Shown here piece after piece: positions 52,872 to 63,264 of a stretch of 64,000 bases of DNA. A program made the translations under genes and the position numbers. Each line of letters opens with the position of its first letter. The first letter of the stretch is position 1. Below the pieces are notes generated by a model, which saw nothing but the letters and a program-made list of their open reading frames with translations, searched no databases and had not been told where the DNA came from. Source of the DNA: Pseudomaricurvus sp050633365. Its GTDB lineage: Bacteria > Pseudomonadota > Gammaproteobacteria > Pseudomonadales > Cellvibrionaceae. Where the stretch lies: positions 81,438 through 145,437 of the forward strand of contig JBOEGJ010000018.1 in NCBI GenBank assembly GCA_050633365.1. Reading direction: 5' to 3'.

Positions 52872-55800
52872 TTATTCGCCGCGCTGTTTAACATTCTCAA
52901 GAAGCTGACCCACGCTGGCCGCCTTTGGTTTAACCAACCAGAATTTGCCGATGTAATCGTCGAAGTTAGTCAACAACTCCTGACCCCAGGCGCTGCTAGT
53001 TTCCGCAACAAATTCTTCAATGATGCGGCGCAAGTGATTGCGGTGAGCCTCTAACGCTTCGCGGTTAATACGATGAATCTCAATCAACTCGTGATTGTAT
53101 TTATCCACAAACGTATTCTTTTGGTCTAGGACATAAGCAAAACCACCGGTCATACCTGCACCGAAGTTGACGCCCGTATCACCCAATACCGTGACGATAC
53201 CGCCGGTCATGTATTCACAACAGTGATCGCCAGCGCCTTCGACAACAACGTGTGCGCCCGAATTACGAACACCACAACGCTCGCCCGCACTACCAGCAGC
53301 AAATAACTTACCGCCGGTGGCACCGTATAGACAGGTGTTACCCATAATGCTGGTTTCGTTGGTTTTGAATTCAGAACCAACCGGCGGACGCAAAACAATT
53401 TTACCGCCCGCCATACCTTTACCAACGTAATCGTTAGCATCACCGTCGAGGTACAATTCGAGACCACCGGCATTCCAAACACCAAAGCTCTGGCCCGCAA
53501 TACCCGTTAGGTTGAGTTTAATTGGAGCCTCAGCCATGCCCTGATTGCCGTGACGCTTGGCAATTTCACCACTGATTCGAGCGCCAATTGAGCGATCGCA
53601 GTTGGTAATATGGAAATTATATTCGCCACCCGATTTCGCCTCGATGGCGGGCAAAATTTCTTTCACCATACGCTCAGCGCACTCACCTTTATCGTAAGGC
53701 TCATTGCGCTCAACCGCACAAATTTGTGGTTTGCTATCGAGCAAATCATCAGTATAAACAATGGGGCTCAAATCGAGCTTGCCTTGCTTCTCTGTGGCGC
53801 CGTCGATGCACTCTAGCAAATCTACACGACCGACCAACTCATCTAAGGTCTGCACACCGAGACGAGCCATCCATTCACGCACCTCTTCGGCCACGAACTT
53901 AAAGAAGTTCATCGCCATATCGACAGTGCCGATGTAATGATCATCGCGCAGCTTTTCATTTTGAGTGGCGACACCAGTCGCACAATTATTCAAATGGCAA
54001 ATGCGTAGGTATTTACAACCCAATGCAACCATTGGTGCGGTTCCAAACCCAAAGGTCTCGGCCCCTAAGATCGCAGCTTTAACAACATCGAGACCTGACT
54101 TCAAACCGCCATCGGTCTGCACTCGTACCTTATCTCGCAGGTCGTTCGCACGCAGAGTTTGATGAGTTTCACTCAGCCCCAGCTCCCACGGAGATCCTGC
54201 GTAACGAATGGAGGTGAGCGGGCTGGCCGCGGTACCACCGTCGTAACCAGAGATGGTAATTAAGTCGGCGTAAGCCTTGGCAACACCGGCAGCGATAGTG
54301 CCAACGCCCGGACGAGAAACTAGCTTCACCGACACCAATGCATCGGGGTTAACTTGTTTTAAATCGTAGATCAGCTGTGCCAAATCTTCGATGGAATAGA
54401 TATCGTGATGCGGCGGAGGTGAGATCAAGGTTACGCCAGGGACGGAATAACGCAGGCGCGCAATCAGGTTATTCACCTTTCCGCCCGGTAGTTGTCCGCC
54501 CTCGCCAGGTTTTGCACCCTGAGCCACCTTGATTTGCAGCACTTCGGCATTCACTAAGTAGTGAGGGGTAACGCCAAAACGACCCGAGGCAATCTGCTTA
54601 ATTTTCGACACTTTATTAGTGCCAAAACGAATAGGATCTTCACCGCCTTCGCCACTGTTTGAGCGACCGCCTAAGGTATTCATTGCCTGTGCCAGCGCTT
54701 CGTGCGCTTCAGGAGACAAAGCCCCCAATGACATAGCCGCAGAATCAAAACGGCTGACGATATTTTCCATAGGCTCAACATCTTTGATGTCGATGGATTT
54801 CACATCGTCTTTGAGTGCCAACAAGTCACGCAAGGTTGCCGTGGGGCGATCATTAACCAGTTCGGCATAGTCGCGCCAAGCGGAGTAATCGCCACTTTTG
54901 ACAGCCTTTTGCAGCGCCTGAACCACATCGGGGTTAAAGGCGTGGTATTCCTCGCCGTGAACGTATTTTAGCAATCCGCCCTGATTGATTGGCTTGCGAT
55001 TAATCCAAGCAACAGTGGCAAGTGCTTCTTGATCGGCTTCGATATCTTCAAAACCCGCCCCCTGAATTCGGCTGGCGGTTCCGGCAAAACACAAATCAAT
55101 AACGGTTTCATTCAAACCAATGGCTTCAAACAATTGAGCACCACGGTAGGAGGCAACAGTTGAAATCCCCATTTTAGACAGAATTTTCAACAGGCCTTTG
55201 TTCAGACCACGGCGATAATTGGTGTAAGCGTTTGAGGCGTCGAGTAATACCTCCTTGGTAGAAATCAGATTGTGAATAACCTGATAACTCAAGTAGGGGT
55301 AGACCGCCGTTGCACCAAAACCAATCAGAGCCGCCAAGTGATGAGAATCACGGGCAGTCGCCGTTTCTACAATAATGTTGGCGTCACAACGTAAACCCTC
55401 TTGGGTTAAACGGTGATGCACAGCGCCGGTTGCCAGCAATGCATGAATCGGTAACTTACCTTGCTCCAACGCCTTATCCGAAAGCACAATCAAAACCTTG
55501 CCATCGCGAACTGCAGCAGACACATCGTCAACCAATGCGTGGATTGCTTGCTCAAGGGATTTCAATGCAGGGTCGTAGCAAAGATCAAACGTCTGCGGCT
55601 GATAACCCGGGCGACCACTGTGGATTAAGGCTTCGTATTTCGTAGGAGACAGAACCGGCGACGTTAAAATAATACGATCGGCGTGATCTGCCGTCTCTTC
55701 GTAGACCGATAGCTCACGACCAATACAGGTCTCGAGCGACATAACGATAGCTTCACGCAGTGGATCGATCGGCGGATTGGTTACCTGAGCAAATTGCTGA

Positions 55801-57323
55801 CGGAAGTAGTCATAAACGCTGCGTTCTTTGGCAGATAAAACCGCCATCGGGGTATCGTCACCCATAGAGCCCGTTGCTTCTTGACCGCCTTCGGCCAATG
55901 GACGCAAAACCTGATCGCGCTCTTCGAACGAAACCTGATACATTTTCATGTAGGTTTTTAATGCATCCGGCGACAGTGCTTCTTCAGCTTTTCCAGACTC
56001 TAAAGTTGCCTCGATGCGAGTCGCCTTTTCATTGAGCCACTTTTTATAAGGCTTACTTTCTTTTAATAGACGATCCACATCTTCAGTGTGATGCAGTTGG
56101 CCAGTTTGGGTATCAACCGACAAGATTTGACCAGGCCCTAAACGACCTTTCGCAACCACATCTTCTGGCGCGTAATCATAGGTTCCCACTTCGGAGGCAA
56201 CAGTAATGAAGCCATCTTTGGTAATAACCCAACGCGACGGACGCAAACCATTTCGATCCAAGGTACAAACCGCGTAACGACCATCGGTAATAACCAGGCC
56301 TGCAGGGCCATCCCAAGGTTCAACGTGCATGGAATTGTATTCGTAAAATGCACGTAGATCTGGATCCATGTGCTCGACATTTTGCCAAGCGGGCGGCACG
56401 AGCATACGAACCGCACGATGCAATTCCATACCACCGGTCAACAAGACTTCTAGCATGTTATCTAAACTAGAAGAATCTGAACCGGAGCGGTTTACCAGTG
56501 GCGTTACATCGCCCAAGTTCGGCAATAAATCACTGGTGAATTTTGGAGTCCGCGCCACTGACCAGTTGCGATTGCCCATAACGGTGTTAATTTCACCATT
56601 GTGAGCCAACATGCGAAACGGCTGCGCTAAAGGCCACTGAGGTGTGGTATTGGTCGAGAAGCGCTGATGGAATACACAAATCGCGGTTTCTAATTCGGGG
56701 TTGGCCAAATCTAAGAAGAACTTAGGAATGTCCACCGGCATCATTAAGCCTTTATAGGAAACAACGCTGGTGCTCAAACTGGCAACGTAAAAGCTCTTGT
56801 CGTTTTCTAAACGCTTTTCGATCTTCCGGCGAGCCATGAATAAAGCTGCAGTCAGTTCCTGCTCGCCAAACTCTTCAACGGCTTCAATAAACAGATGAGT
56901 AAACTCTGGCAAGGACGCCAAAGCAATCGGCCCCAAACAGTCAGAGTTAGTTGGCACTATACGCCAACCGACAGCCTTGAGGCCCGCCGATTTAAGCTCT
57001 TCTTCCACAATAGAACGAGCTGTCGCAGCAACGTTTTCGTCGCGCGACAACATAATAGAACCAATACCGTAAGCTTCAGGCAGTTCTACGCCCAAATCCT
57101 CAGAAACAACTTTGCGAAAAAAGCTGTCTGGCTTTTGCATCAGCAACCCGCAACCGTCACCTGTCTTACCATCGGCAGCAATACCGCCGCGGTGAGTCAT
57201 GCAAGTCAACGATTCGATGGCAGTTTTCAGTAACCGGTGGCTGGTTTCACCCTCAAGGTGGGCAATCAGTCCGAATCCGCAGTTATCTTTAAACTCGTCT
57301 ATCTGGTAGAGGCCAGTGGTCAT
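52872..57323 (-). CDS. gltB: Glutamate synthase (NADPH) large subunit GltB
   Basis: The 1483-residue enzyme converts glutamine plus 2-oxoglutarate to two glutamates. A 14-residue propeptide precedes Cys15 (FKDN-CGFGLIAH), which after cleavage is the nucleophile of the class II glutaminase domain. A central domain, an FMN-binding synthase domain (SRPGVGTIAAGVAKAYAD, ISGYDGGTAASPLTS) with 3Fe-4S cysteines (GCKYLRICHLNNCATG), and the C-terminal beta-helix GXGXG domain (CLYGATGGKLFAAGSAGERC, given as core) follow. The length is standard. Confidence 0.97.
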   Translation of the reverse strand: MTTGLYQIDEFKDNCGFGLIAHLEGETSHRLLKTAIESLTCMTHRGGIAADGKTGDGCGLLMQKPDSFFRKVVSEDLGVELPEAYGIGSIMLSRDENVAATARSIVEEELKSAGLKAVGWRIVPTNSDCLGPIALASLPEFTHLFIEAVEEFGEQELTAALFMARRKIEKRLENDKSFYVASLSTSVVSYKGLMMPVDIPKFFLDLANPELETAICVFHQRFSTNTTPQWPLAQPFRMLAHNGEINTVMGNRNWSVARTPKFTSDLLPNLGDVTPLVNRSGSDSSSLDNMLEVLLTGGMELHRAVRMLVPPAWQNVEHMDPDLRAFYEYNSMHVEPWDGPAGLVITDGRYAVCTLDRNGLRPSRWVITKDGFITVASEVGTYDYAPEDVVAKGRLGPGQILSVDTQTGQLHHTEDVDRLLKESKPYKKWLNEKATRIEATLESGKAEEALSPDALKTYMKMYQVSFEERDQVLRPLAEGGQEATGSMGDDTPMAVLSAKERSVYDYFRQQFAQVTNPPIDPLREAIVMSLETCIGRELSVYEETADHADRIILTSPVLSPTKYEALIHSGRPGYQPQTFDLCYDPALKSLEQAIHALVDDVSAAVRDGKVLIVLSDKALEQGKLPIHALLATGAVHHRLTQEGLRCDANIIVETATARDSHHLAALIGFGATAVYPYLSYQVIHNLISTKEVLLDASNAYTNYRRGLNKGLLKILSKMGISTVASYRGAQLFEAIGLNETVIDLCFAGTASRIQGAGFEDIEADQEALATVAWINRKPINQGGLLKYVHGEEYHAFNPDVVQALQKAVKSGDYSAWRDYAELVNDRPTATLRDLLALKDDVKSIDIKDVEPMENIVSRFDSAAMSLGALSPEAHEALAQAMNTLGGRSNSGEGGEDPIRFGTNKVSKIKQIASGRFGVTPHYLVNAEVLQIKVAQGAKPGEGGQLPGGKVNNLIARLRYSVPGVTLISPPPHHDIYSIEDLAQLIYDLKQVNPDALVSVKLVSRPGVGTIAAGVAKAYADLITISGYDGGTAASPLTSIRYAGSPWELGLSETHQTLRANDLRDKVRVQTDGGLKSGLDVVKAAILGAETFGFGTAPMVALGCKYLRICHLNNCATGVATQNEKLRDDHYIGTVDMAMNFFKFVAEEVREWMARLGVQTLDELVGRVDLLECIDGATEKQGKLDLSPIVYTDDLLDSKPQICAVERNEPYDKGECAERMVKEILPAIEAKSGGEYNFHITNCDRSIGARISGEIAKRHGNQGMAEAPIKLNLTGIAGQSFGVWNAGGLELYLDGDANDYVGKGMAGGKIVLRPPVGSEFKTNETSIMGNTCLYGATGGKLFAAGSAGERCGVRNSGAHVVVEGAGDHCCEYMTGGIVTVLGDTGVNFGAGMTGGFAYVLDQKNTFVDKYNHELIEIHRINREALEAHRNHLRRIIEEFVAETSSAWGQELLTNFDDYIGKFWLVKPKAASVGQLLENVKQRGE

Positions 57324-57392
57324 AGGCGATCACTCATTATCCAAAAAAATCTTTTATCACCGTCGCAAGCCTTCTCTAATCAGGCCTGAGAC

Positions 57393-57420
57393 AAAAAAGC
57401 CCCTGACTAATTGAGGGGCT
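57393..57420 (-). terminator. Rho-independent terminator of the pil-aro-damX run
   Basis: On the minus strand AGCCCCT pairs with AGGGGCT and is followed by six T. It lies about 100 bp beyond the DamX-like stop and ahead of gltB, separating the two units. Confidence 0.85.
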
Positions 57421-57458
57421 CCTTGGCAAATGGGGGCAGAATATTACCCGCTTGTGAT

Positions 57459-57498
57459 CTAGTTGGCAAGATGGGGATACCCTCTTTGGTCCAACTAG
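57459..57498. repeat. Imperfect 40-base hairpin after the DamX-like gene
   Basis: Eight-base perfect arms CTAGTTGG and CCAACTAG enclose a second imperfect pairing (CAAGATGGGG with CCCTCTTTG). It lies just beyond the DamX-like stop and before the true terminator. It may slow 3' RNA decay. Confidence 0.4.
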
Positions 57499-57523
57499 GA
57501 AGAGAGTGGTGGAGAAAGCGCTG

Positions 57524-59191
57524 CTAAATGCGTCTAAATTCTTTGATCTTGGTCTGGATGTCGACTACACGGCGCGGCCAAGGCTCCGCTTTTTTCTGAA
57601 TTGACGGTAACTCATTAACGCCTTTCCGCGCTAACGCGGAGGTGGGATAGTTTCCCGCCACTACCACATACCAGGGTTTACCCTGACGCCAAGTCGTGTA
57701 CATGTGCAATTGCGGACGATTGGATTGAGAAACCATAAACTTCTCTACCGCAGATTTTGAGCCTGCAGCCATCACCTGAAGCACAAAACGCTCTCCCTCC
57801 AGCCCCATTAACGCCTGCTCATCATTCGACAGCAAATGATTAAAGGAAGGTTGCTCTACGGCTGATTCGGGAGCTCCCAAGGCTGCTGGCGCAGGCAGCT
57901 CGGCGAGAGATGGCTTCATCTCAAGAGTTGGCGTCATTGACTCAGTCTTGGCCACCGCGGGAATCTCCAACGCCACACTGTCGACGGGACGTTCAGGTGG
58001 CCGCAAATCAAAACTGTCGTCTAAGTGGCTATCAACGACAGGCTCGTCTTCAAGTGAGACGTCAGCCAAGGTCTGCTCCCCCTCAGAATCTGCAACTTCA
58101 ATGCCCTTTGGCGCTGGGCGTGACGGCTCAGACAAGACCCTCGCGGCTGGCGGCTTGATCGCGGGTTCAATAATCACCGGGGCCACCGCTACTTGCGGCT
58201 CATCACCGCCAAACCAGCTGTCTTTGTAAAAATACGCCATCACCAGCACCCCCAATAGCACCACCACACTGAACATATGGGCCACGGGTAATCCAGGGCC
58301 TTTATCCAGTTGATCGTGATTAACCGTCACTCGTGCAGCCAAGAGTTCACGGGCCGGCTCATGCAAACCACCGGGCTTACCCGCCGATAGCTGATGCAGC
58401 TGATTGAGCTCCCGCTCCGAAAATGGAAGCGCCTGACTCCAGCCGGATGACCTCAATTTTTGCAATAGATAGTCGGCGCTGTCGTCGAGAGTAAAATCCC
58501 TGAGGGGGATGTCATGCAAAAGCACATCAACCATGGCAAACCCGTCGAGGCGAACAATCAGCTCGTCATCGCCAAACAAGACCAAATGAATCTTTGGCTC
58601 TTCGTTTCCGCTCGGGGACTGCAGCAAGCTCATCAAAGCACTGAGGACTGAGTCCTCTAGCTTATGCGCATCATCAATCAATAAGATGAAAGGATCCGAA
58701 AGCCCCTGAGTGAGTTGATGACGAATGGCCGCCAGCAGCTCGCCAGAATTGGCCTCCTCCGATACTTGGGCACCCAGCGATTGAGCCAGCAGGAAGAACA
58801 CACGATTGGCTGAAAGCGAAACACTCACATCGATCGAACAACTCGCCCAGGACGAATCAAACTGCGAAGGCAAACTGGCAAACAAGCAGCTCTTGCCAGC
58901 GCCACTCTCTCCGGAGACAACCAAGGCGCCGGCGTTAAACTCAGCGAGATAGATAACTTGATCGATCAATTCTCGGCGACCAGCCTCCAAATACAAATCG
59001 AAGACGTCGCCGGTAGATGCAGGAGAAGATGTAAAGGGGTCAAACTCCAACCCCAAATGTTCCACATAGTCTGGAAAGAGGGAGCTAGAAAGCGGGGGCT
59101 GCGTTATTTGAGACGAAAGCTCGTTATCCGGCATCAGATTGATTTGCTCCGAGCTAGGCGGAGATTGATCTGTAAGTGCTCTATGCTCCAT
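57524..59191 (-). CDS. DamX-like AAA ATPase/SPOR domain inner-membrane protein
   Basis: The 555-residue protein has a cytoplasmic AAA/ExeA-like ATPase domain (Walker A VSGESGAGKSCLFASL near residue 97, Walker B FILLIDDAH). One membrane helix (HMFSVVVLLGVLVMAYFY), a Pro/Glu-rich periplasmic linker, and a C-terminal SPOR domain (FVLQVMAAGSKSAVEKFMV, WYVVVAGNYPTSALARKG) follow. SPOR binds denuded peptidoglycan at the septum. The layout matches DamX, and the place after aroB and before gltB matches both DamX and the Pseudomonas equivalent. A cell-division role is inferred. Confidence 0.85.
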   Translation of the reverse strand: MEHRALTDQSPPSSEQINLMPDNELSSQITQPPLSSSLFPDYVEHLGLEFDPFTSSPASTGDVFDLYLEAGRRELIDQVIYLAEFNAGALVVSGESGAGKSCLFASLPSQFDSSWASCSIDVSVSLSANRVFFLLAQSLGAQVSEEANSGELLAAIRHQLTQGLSDPFILLIDDAHKLEDSVLSALMSLLQSPSGNEEPKIHLVLFGDDELIVRLDGFAMVDVLLHDIPLRDFTLDDSADYLLQKLRSSGWSQALPFSERELNQLHQLSAGKPGGLHEPARELLAARVTVNHDQLDKGPGLPVAHMFSVVVLLGVLVMAYFYKDSWFGGDEPQVAVAPVIIEPAIKPPAARVLSEPSRPAPKGIEVADSEGEQTLADVSLEDEPVVDSHLDDSFDLRPPERPVDSVALEIPAVAKTESMTPTLEMKPSLAELPAPAALGAPESAVEQPSFNHLLSNDEQALMGLEGERFVLQVMAAGSKSAVEKFMVSQSNRPQLHMYTTWRQGKPWYVVVAGNYPTSALARKGVNELPSIQKKAEPWPRRVVDIQTKIKEFRRI

Positions 59192-59354
59192 AACGATTTC
59201 GCTCCCTGTTTACTCGATGATGAGAACATCTTTAGCCTACACACCAGCGACACGGGTGGTTTTCACGAGACTACTCCGGCCGCCAAGAAAGTCAATCACT
59301 CGAAAAGCCCTCTCAAACAAGATTGTCGGAACTGTGCACGGATTAACGGCTAGG

Positions 59355-60428
59355 CTAAACCGTGGCGAGAGTTTGCTTTAAATGAGTCAGCTCAAATTGG
59401 TTGGTTACTATGGCTTCGCCGACGCTCTTTAGCAGCACTAAACGCAACTGACCATCGAGCACTTTTTTATCCACGGCCATCAACTCTAAGAATTGTTGCT
59501 CTGTCATCTCTGCTGGCGAGGATACCGGCAGCTTCGCCCGCAGTAATAACTGACGCAGACGGTCGACTTCTTGTGATGCAATTGCCCCTTCTCGGGCGGA
59601 TAAATCCAACGCCATGAGCATGCCCGTCGCCACCGCTTCACCATGAAGCCAATTGCCGTAACCTTGTGCGGTTTCAATGGCATGACCAAATGTATGCCCG
59701 AGATTCAAAATCGCTCGAATACCGCCCTCGCGCTCGTCTTGCGCCACCACATCGGCCTTATTTTGGCAGGAGCGCTCAATGGCCTCCTCCAGCACCTGCA
59801 TGTCGCATTTTAAAAGCGCGTCCATGTTAACTTCGAGCCATTGATAGAATTCAAGATCACAGATCAGACCGTATTTGATCACTTCCGCGATACCCGCCGA
59901 AAGCTCTCGGGCCGGTAGAGTCGTCAATACCGAAGTATCGATAACCACAGCATTCGGCTGATGAAAAGCGCCAATCATGTTTTTACCCAGCGGATGATTC
60001 ACGCCGGTCTTCCCGCCTACGGATGAATCAACTTGCGACAACACCGTGGTAGGGATCTGAATAAAATCGACACCGCGCTGATAGCTGGCTGCGGCATAGC
60101 CGGTCATATCACCCACCACACCACCGCCAAGTGCGATCAGGGTAGTGGTGCGGTTGTGGCGATCTTCCAATAAGCGATCGTAAATCGTCGACAGCACATC
60201 CAGCGTTTTGTGGGACTCGCCATCAGGCAGAATTACCGTAGACACCTGCAAGCCCTCGAGACTAGCGACCACTTGATCTAAATACAGTGGCGCGACGGTT
60301 TCATTGCTAACAATGCAAACCTGCTTGCCTTTAATAAACGGCTTTAAGTATTGAGGATCAGCTAATAAATGCTGGCCAATAAAGATGGGGTAACTGCGAT
60401 CACCAAGATCGACATTCAACGTGCGCAT
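59355..60428 (-). CDS. aroB: 3-dehydroquinate synthase AroB
   Basis: From ATG at 60428 the protein has 357 residues, beginning MRTLNVDLGDRSYPIFIGQH as in the family; a longer frame upstream is ignored. It converts DAHP to 3-dehydroquinate with NAD and zinc in the shikimate pathway. The blocks are GGGVVGDMTGYAAASYQRGV, PTTVLSQVDSSVGGKTGVNH and the zinc histidines in NLGHTFGHAIE and WLHGEAVATGM. It follows aroK by about 110 bp, the normal aroKB arrangement. Confidence 0.96.
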   Translation of the reverse strand: MRTLNVDLGDRSYPIFIGQHLLADPQYLKPFIKGKQVCIVSNETVAPLYLDQVVASLEGLQVSTVILPDGESHKTLDVLSTIYDRLLEDRHNRTTTLIALGGGVVGDMTGYAAASYQRGVDFIQIPTTVLSQVDSSVGGKTGVNHPLGKNMIGAFHQPNAVVIDTSVLTTLPARELSAGIAEVIKYGLICDLEFYQWLEVNMDALLKCDMQVLEEAIERSCQNKADVVAQDEREGGIRAILNLGHTFGHAIETAQGYGNWLHGEAVATGMLMALDLSAREGAIASQEVDRLRQLLLRAKLPVSSPAEMTEQQFLELMAVDKKVLDGQLRLVLLKSVGEAIVTNQFELTHLKQTLATV

Positions 60429-60539
60429 ACGAAAACTGCCTAACAAACTAAGAAATGAATCGAAGGGGGACAGTTTACCACACCATAGGGGCGGTAATTG
60501 AAGAGGCTTCAACTCGATGTTATCGAGAGCAATGCAATG

Positions 60540-61052
60540 TTACAGCGAGGCGTAACCTTCGGCGATTTCTTGAGCAACTACTTTCGGGCTTCGTCGATCG
60601 GTTTGAACCACCAAGTCGGCGACGTCGGAATAGAGGGGATCACGTAAAGCGATCAACTCGCGAATCTTAGCCTCAGGATCATCCACTTGCAGCAGTGGGC
60701 GCTTCTTGTCTTTGTAGGTCCGCTCCACCAATTGATTAATGGACGCCGTCAGATAGACAACAACACCATCACCCTTCAACAAACGGCGATTTTCCTCTCG
60801 CATGACGATGCCACCGCCGGTGGCGATAACCATAGGATCTTCTTGCAGCAGCTCAGAGAGCACCGCGGTTTCACGCAGACGAAATCCCTCTTCCCCTTCC
60901 ATATCAAAAATCCAAGGAATATCAGCTCCGGTCTTTTCTTCAATAACACGATCGCTGTCGGAAAAAGGGAGATTGAGAATACTGGCGAGAAGTTTACCGA
61001 TGGTAGACTTGCCGGCCCCCATGGGGCCGACAAGAATCAAGCTTTGAGACAT
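60540..61052 (-). CDS. aroK: Shikimate kinase AroK
   Basis: The 170-residue kinase phosphorylates shikimate at the 3-hydroxyl using ATP. The P-loop GPMGAGKST is at residues 9-17, and the shikimate-binding DSDRVIEEKTG and GGGIVMREENRRLL blocks are present, as is the lid Arg region (YKDKKRPLL). It begins 3 bp after the pilQ stop, so it is probably part of the pilus transcript as in other gammaproteobacteria. Confidence 0.96.
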   Translation of the reverse strand: MSQSLILVGPMGAGKSTIGKLLASILNLPFSDSDRVIEEKTGADIPWIFDMEGEEGFRLRETAVLSELLQEDPMVIATGGGIVMREENRRLLKGDGVVVYLTASINQLVERTYKDKKRPLLQVDDPEAKIRELIALRDPLYSDVADLVVQTDRRSPKVVAQEIAEGYASL

Positions 61053-61055
61053 AGA

Positions 61056-63260
61056 CTACTTAACCAGATCGTTTGAAAGGATCTTAGGTGTAATAAAGAT
61101 CAATAATTCGCGTTTATTTTCGGACTGAACATCGCGTCTAAACATACGACCTACGTAGGGTAGATCTCCAAGGAAAGGCACCTTAGTCACGCCATTCACT
61201 TGATTTGTCTGGAAAATCCCTCCCAATACAACCGTTTGCCCGTTGGCCACTAACACCTGCGTCTGCAGTTCAGTAACGTCAATAGTTGGAATATCACTGT
61301 CGCCAACGATTTCACCCACCGAATCTTGATTCACTTTCAAATCCATGATGATTTGATCGTCTGGCGTAATTTGCGGCGTTACATCAAGCTTCAGTACCGC
61401 CTCTTTAAAAGAGGTGGTTGTTGCGCCGCTGGAAGATGCTTCCTGGAACGGAATCTCCGTGCCCGATTCGATGTGGGCTTTTTGTTTATCGCCAGTAATC
61501 ACTTTAGGTTGAGACACGATTTCAGCATGACCAGAGTCCTGCAATGCCGAGATTTCCATAGTCAGAAAGACGTTGCTATCGATAAAGCTCATAGCCAAGC
61601 TTCCCGCAGGGTTGGCTACCCCCAAGTCAACTGCTAGATTATCTTGAATATCAGTGCCTACATCCTCGACACTCGTAATCGGCTCGCCCTCTTGGTATTC
61701 GCCATCTTCATTAACATCATCAAATTCAAAGGGCGGTGAAAAGAACTGCGCAGGAGTATTTGGGTTACTACTCAAAGACGTATGACTACCACCAAACGAA
61801 GTAGCTGAATCACCTCCATACTGAGTCCCAATCCCCCCCCACTTAACACCGAGCTCCTTACGAAAGTCTGAGTTGGCAATCACAATTCGAGCTTCGATCA
61901 TGACTTGGCGAATAGGAATATCCACCTTGGCAATCAACTTTTTGAACTCGTCAATTTTTTCAGCGGTGTCGGTCAAGATAATGGAGTTTGTTCGCTCATC
62001 CACAATAGCCGATCCACGTTCGGACAGAATACTCGAAGTAGAACCACCTTCTCCGCCGCCCGAGCCGCCACCGTCATTCTCATTAAACAACTTGAACAGC
62101 TCTTTTGCACTGGCATAGCGAATACGAACGTACTCTGTCACCAGCGGTGCCAACTCTTGCAACTGACGCTTGGTCTCTAGCTCTTGTCTTTCACGCTCAG
62201 CGATTTCAGCCGCGGGCGCCACCATCAACACATTGCCGATTTGGCGTTTATCCAGCCCCTTAGTTTTCAGCACTAGATCCAATGCCTGATCCCAAGGCAC
62301 ATTGTCCAAACGCAAGGTAATACTGCCACCAACCGTATCGCTGGCTACCAGATTCAGCTCAGTAAAATCTGCAATTAACTGCAATACAGATCGAACTTCA
62401 ATATTTTGGAAATTTAACGACAGCTTCTCGCCCACAAACGAGAATCGAGCCTTCTTCTCTTCTGCCTCGGCTTCCGTCAACGGCTTCACGCTAATAACGT
62501 AAGTATTATCAGCCTGATAAGCTAGGTAGTCGTATTCACCCGAAGCATCAATTGCTAATGTCGTTTTACGTCCGTCGTAGTCCGAGCTCACCGAAGTAAC
62601 TGGAGTTGCAAAATCTGTTACATCTAAGTTCCGACGCAACGCATTCGGCAACTGAGCACCGATAAATTCGATATTTATGGTTGCGCTCTTTTGCTCTACA
62701 TTGATATCAATTGAAGGGTCACTCAGATCAACAATAACCTTACCCTCACCCTCTTCTCCACGGCGAAAGTCTATACCGGTGATGGCCGATTGATGCTCAT
62801 CGATTTCACTGGCCAGTTTTTTTGTTGCACTAGAAGACGCCGCCAGATAACTTTCATCCTGCTTACTACCTACCTCAACAATAAAGTAGCTACCTTCCGT
62901 TCGAGTTGAATAAGATGCTAGCTGCGATAAGTTTAGGATCATGCGAGTCCGGTCCTCTCCACTCAAAACCACGGCAGACTTGGCATTCTCAAATGACAGA
63001 GGAAACTTTCTTGCCTCCAACTGGTTTTCAACACCCGTAAAATCCAAAACAATTCGAGCGGGCTGCTCAATCGTATAACCTGTGGGCTCTTCTGGCTGAG
63101 AATCAAACTGCATCCTCACTTCGAATCGATTCCCTGGCAACTCCGAAAACCGAACATCATTCAGAACCTGTGCTTGCAGATTTGAAAAAAGGAATAAAGC
63201 TATAAACCCAAAGCAGGCGGTGATTTTTTGGACCGAAGGCCTCATCGGCATATTTAACAT
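61056..63260 (-). CDS. pilQ: Type IV pilus secretin PilQ
   Basis: The 734-residue outer-membrane secretin is the exit pore for type IV pili. A signal peptide (FGFIALFLFSNLQAQ) leads into two AMIN domains (binding peptidoglycan), a STN domain (NFQNIEVRSVLQLIADFT), N-type domains and the C-terminal secretin domain ending in VPFLGDLPYVGRMFRRD. A Gly/Ser-rich insert (about residues 390-410) lies in the N1 region. Coding bases 61833-61840 are a run of eight C (G on the coding strand) in a Trp-Gly-Gly stretch. The pilP stop is 4 bp upstream. Confidence 0.95.
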   Translation of the reverse strand: MLNMPMRPSVQKITACFGFIALFLFSNLQAQVLNDVRFSELPGNRFEVRMQFDSQPEEPTGYTIEQPARIVLDFTGVENQLEARKFPLSFENAKSAVVLSGEDRTRMILNLSQLASYSTRTEGSYFIVEVGSKQDESYLAASSSATKKLASEIDEHQSAITGIDFRRGEEGEGKVIVDLSDPSIDINVEQKSATINIEFIGAQLPNALRRNLDVTDFATPVTSVSSDYDGRKTTLAIDASGEYDYLAYQADNTYVISVKPLTEAEAEEKKARFSFVGEKLSLNFQNIEVRSVLQLIADFTELNLVASDTVGGSITLRLDNVPWDQALDLVLKTKGLDKRQIGNVLMVAPAAEIAERERQELETKRQLQELAPLVTEYVRIRYASAKELFKLFNENDGGGSGGGEGGSTSSILSERGSAIVDERTNSIILTDTAEKIDEFKKLIAKVDIPIRQVMIEARIVIANSDFRKELGVKWGGIGTQYGGDSATSFGGSHTSLSSNPNTPAQFFSPPFEFDDVNEDGEYQEGEPITSVEDVGTDIQDNLAVDLGVANPAGSLAMSFIDSNVFLTMEISALQDSGHAEIVSQPKVITGDKQKAHIESGTEIPFQEASSSGATTTSFKEAVLKLDVTPQITPDDQIIMDLKVNQDSVGEIVGDSDIPTIDVTELQTQVLVANGQTVVLGGIFQTNQVNGVTKVPFLGDLPYVGRMFRRDVQSENKRELLIFITPKILSNDLVK

Positions 63261-63264
63261 TTCA

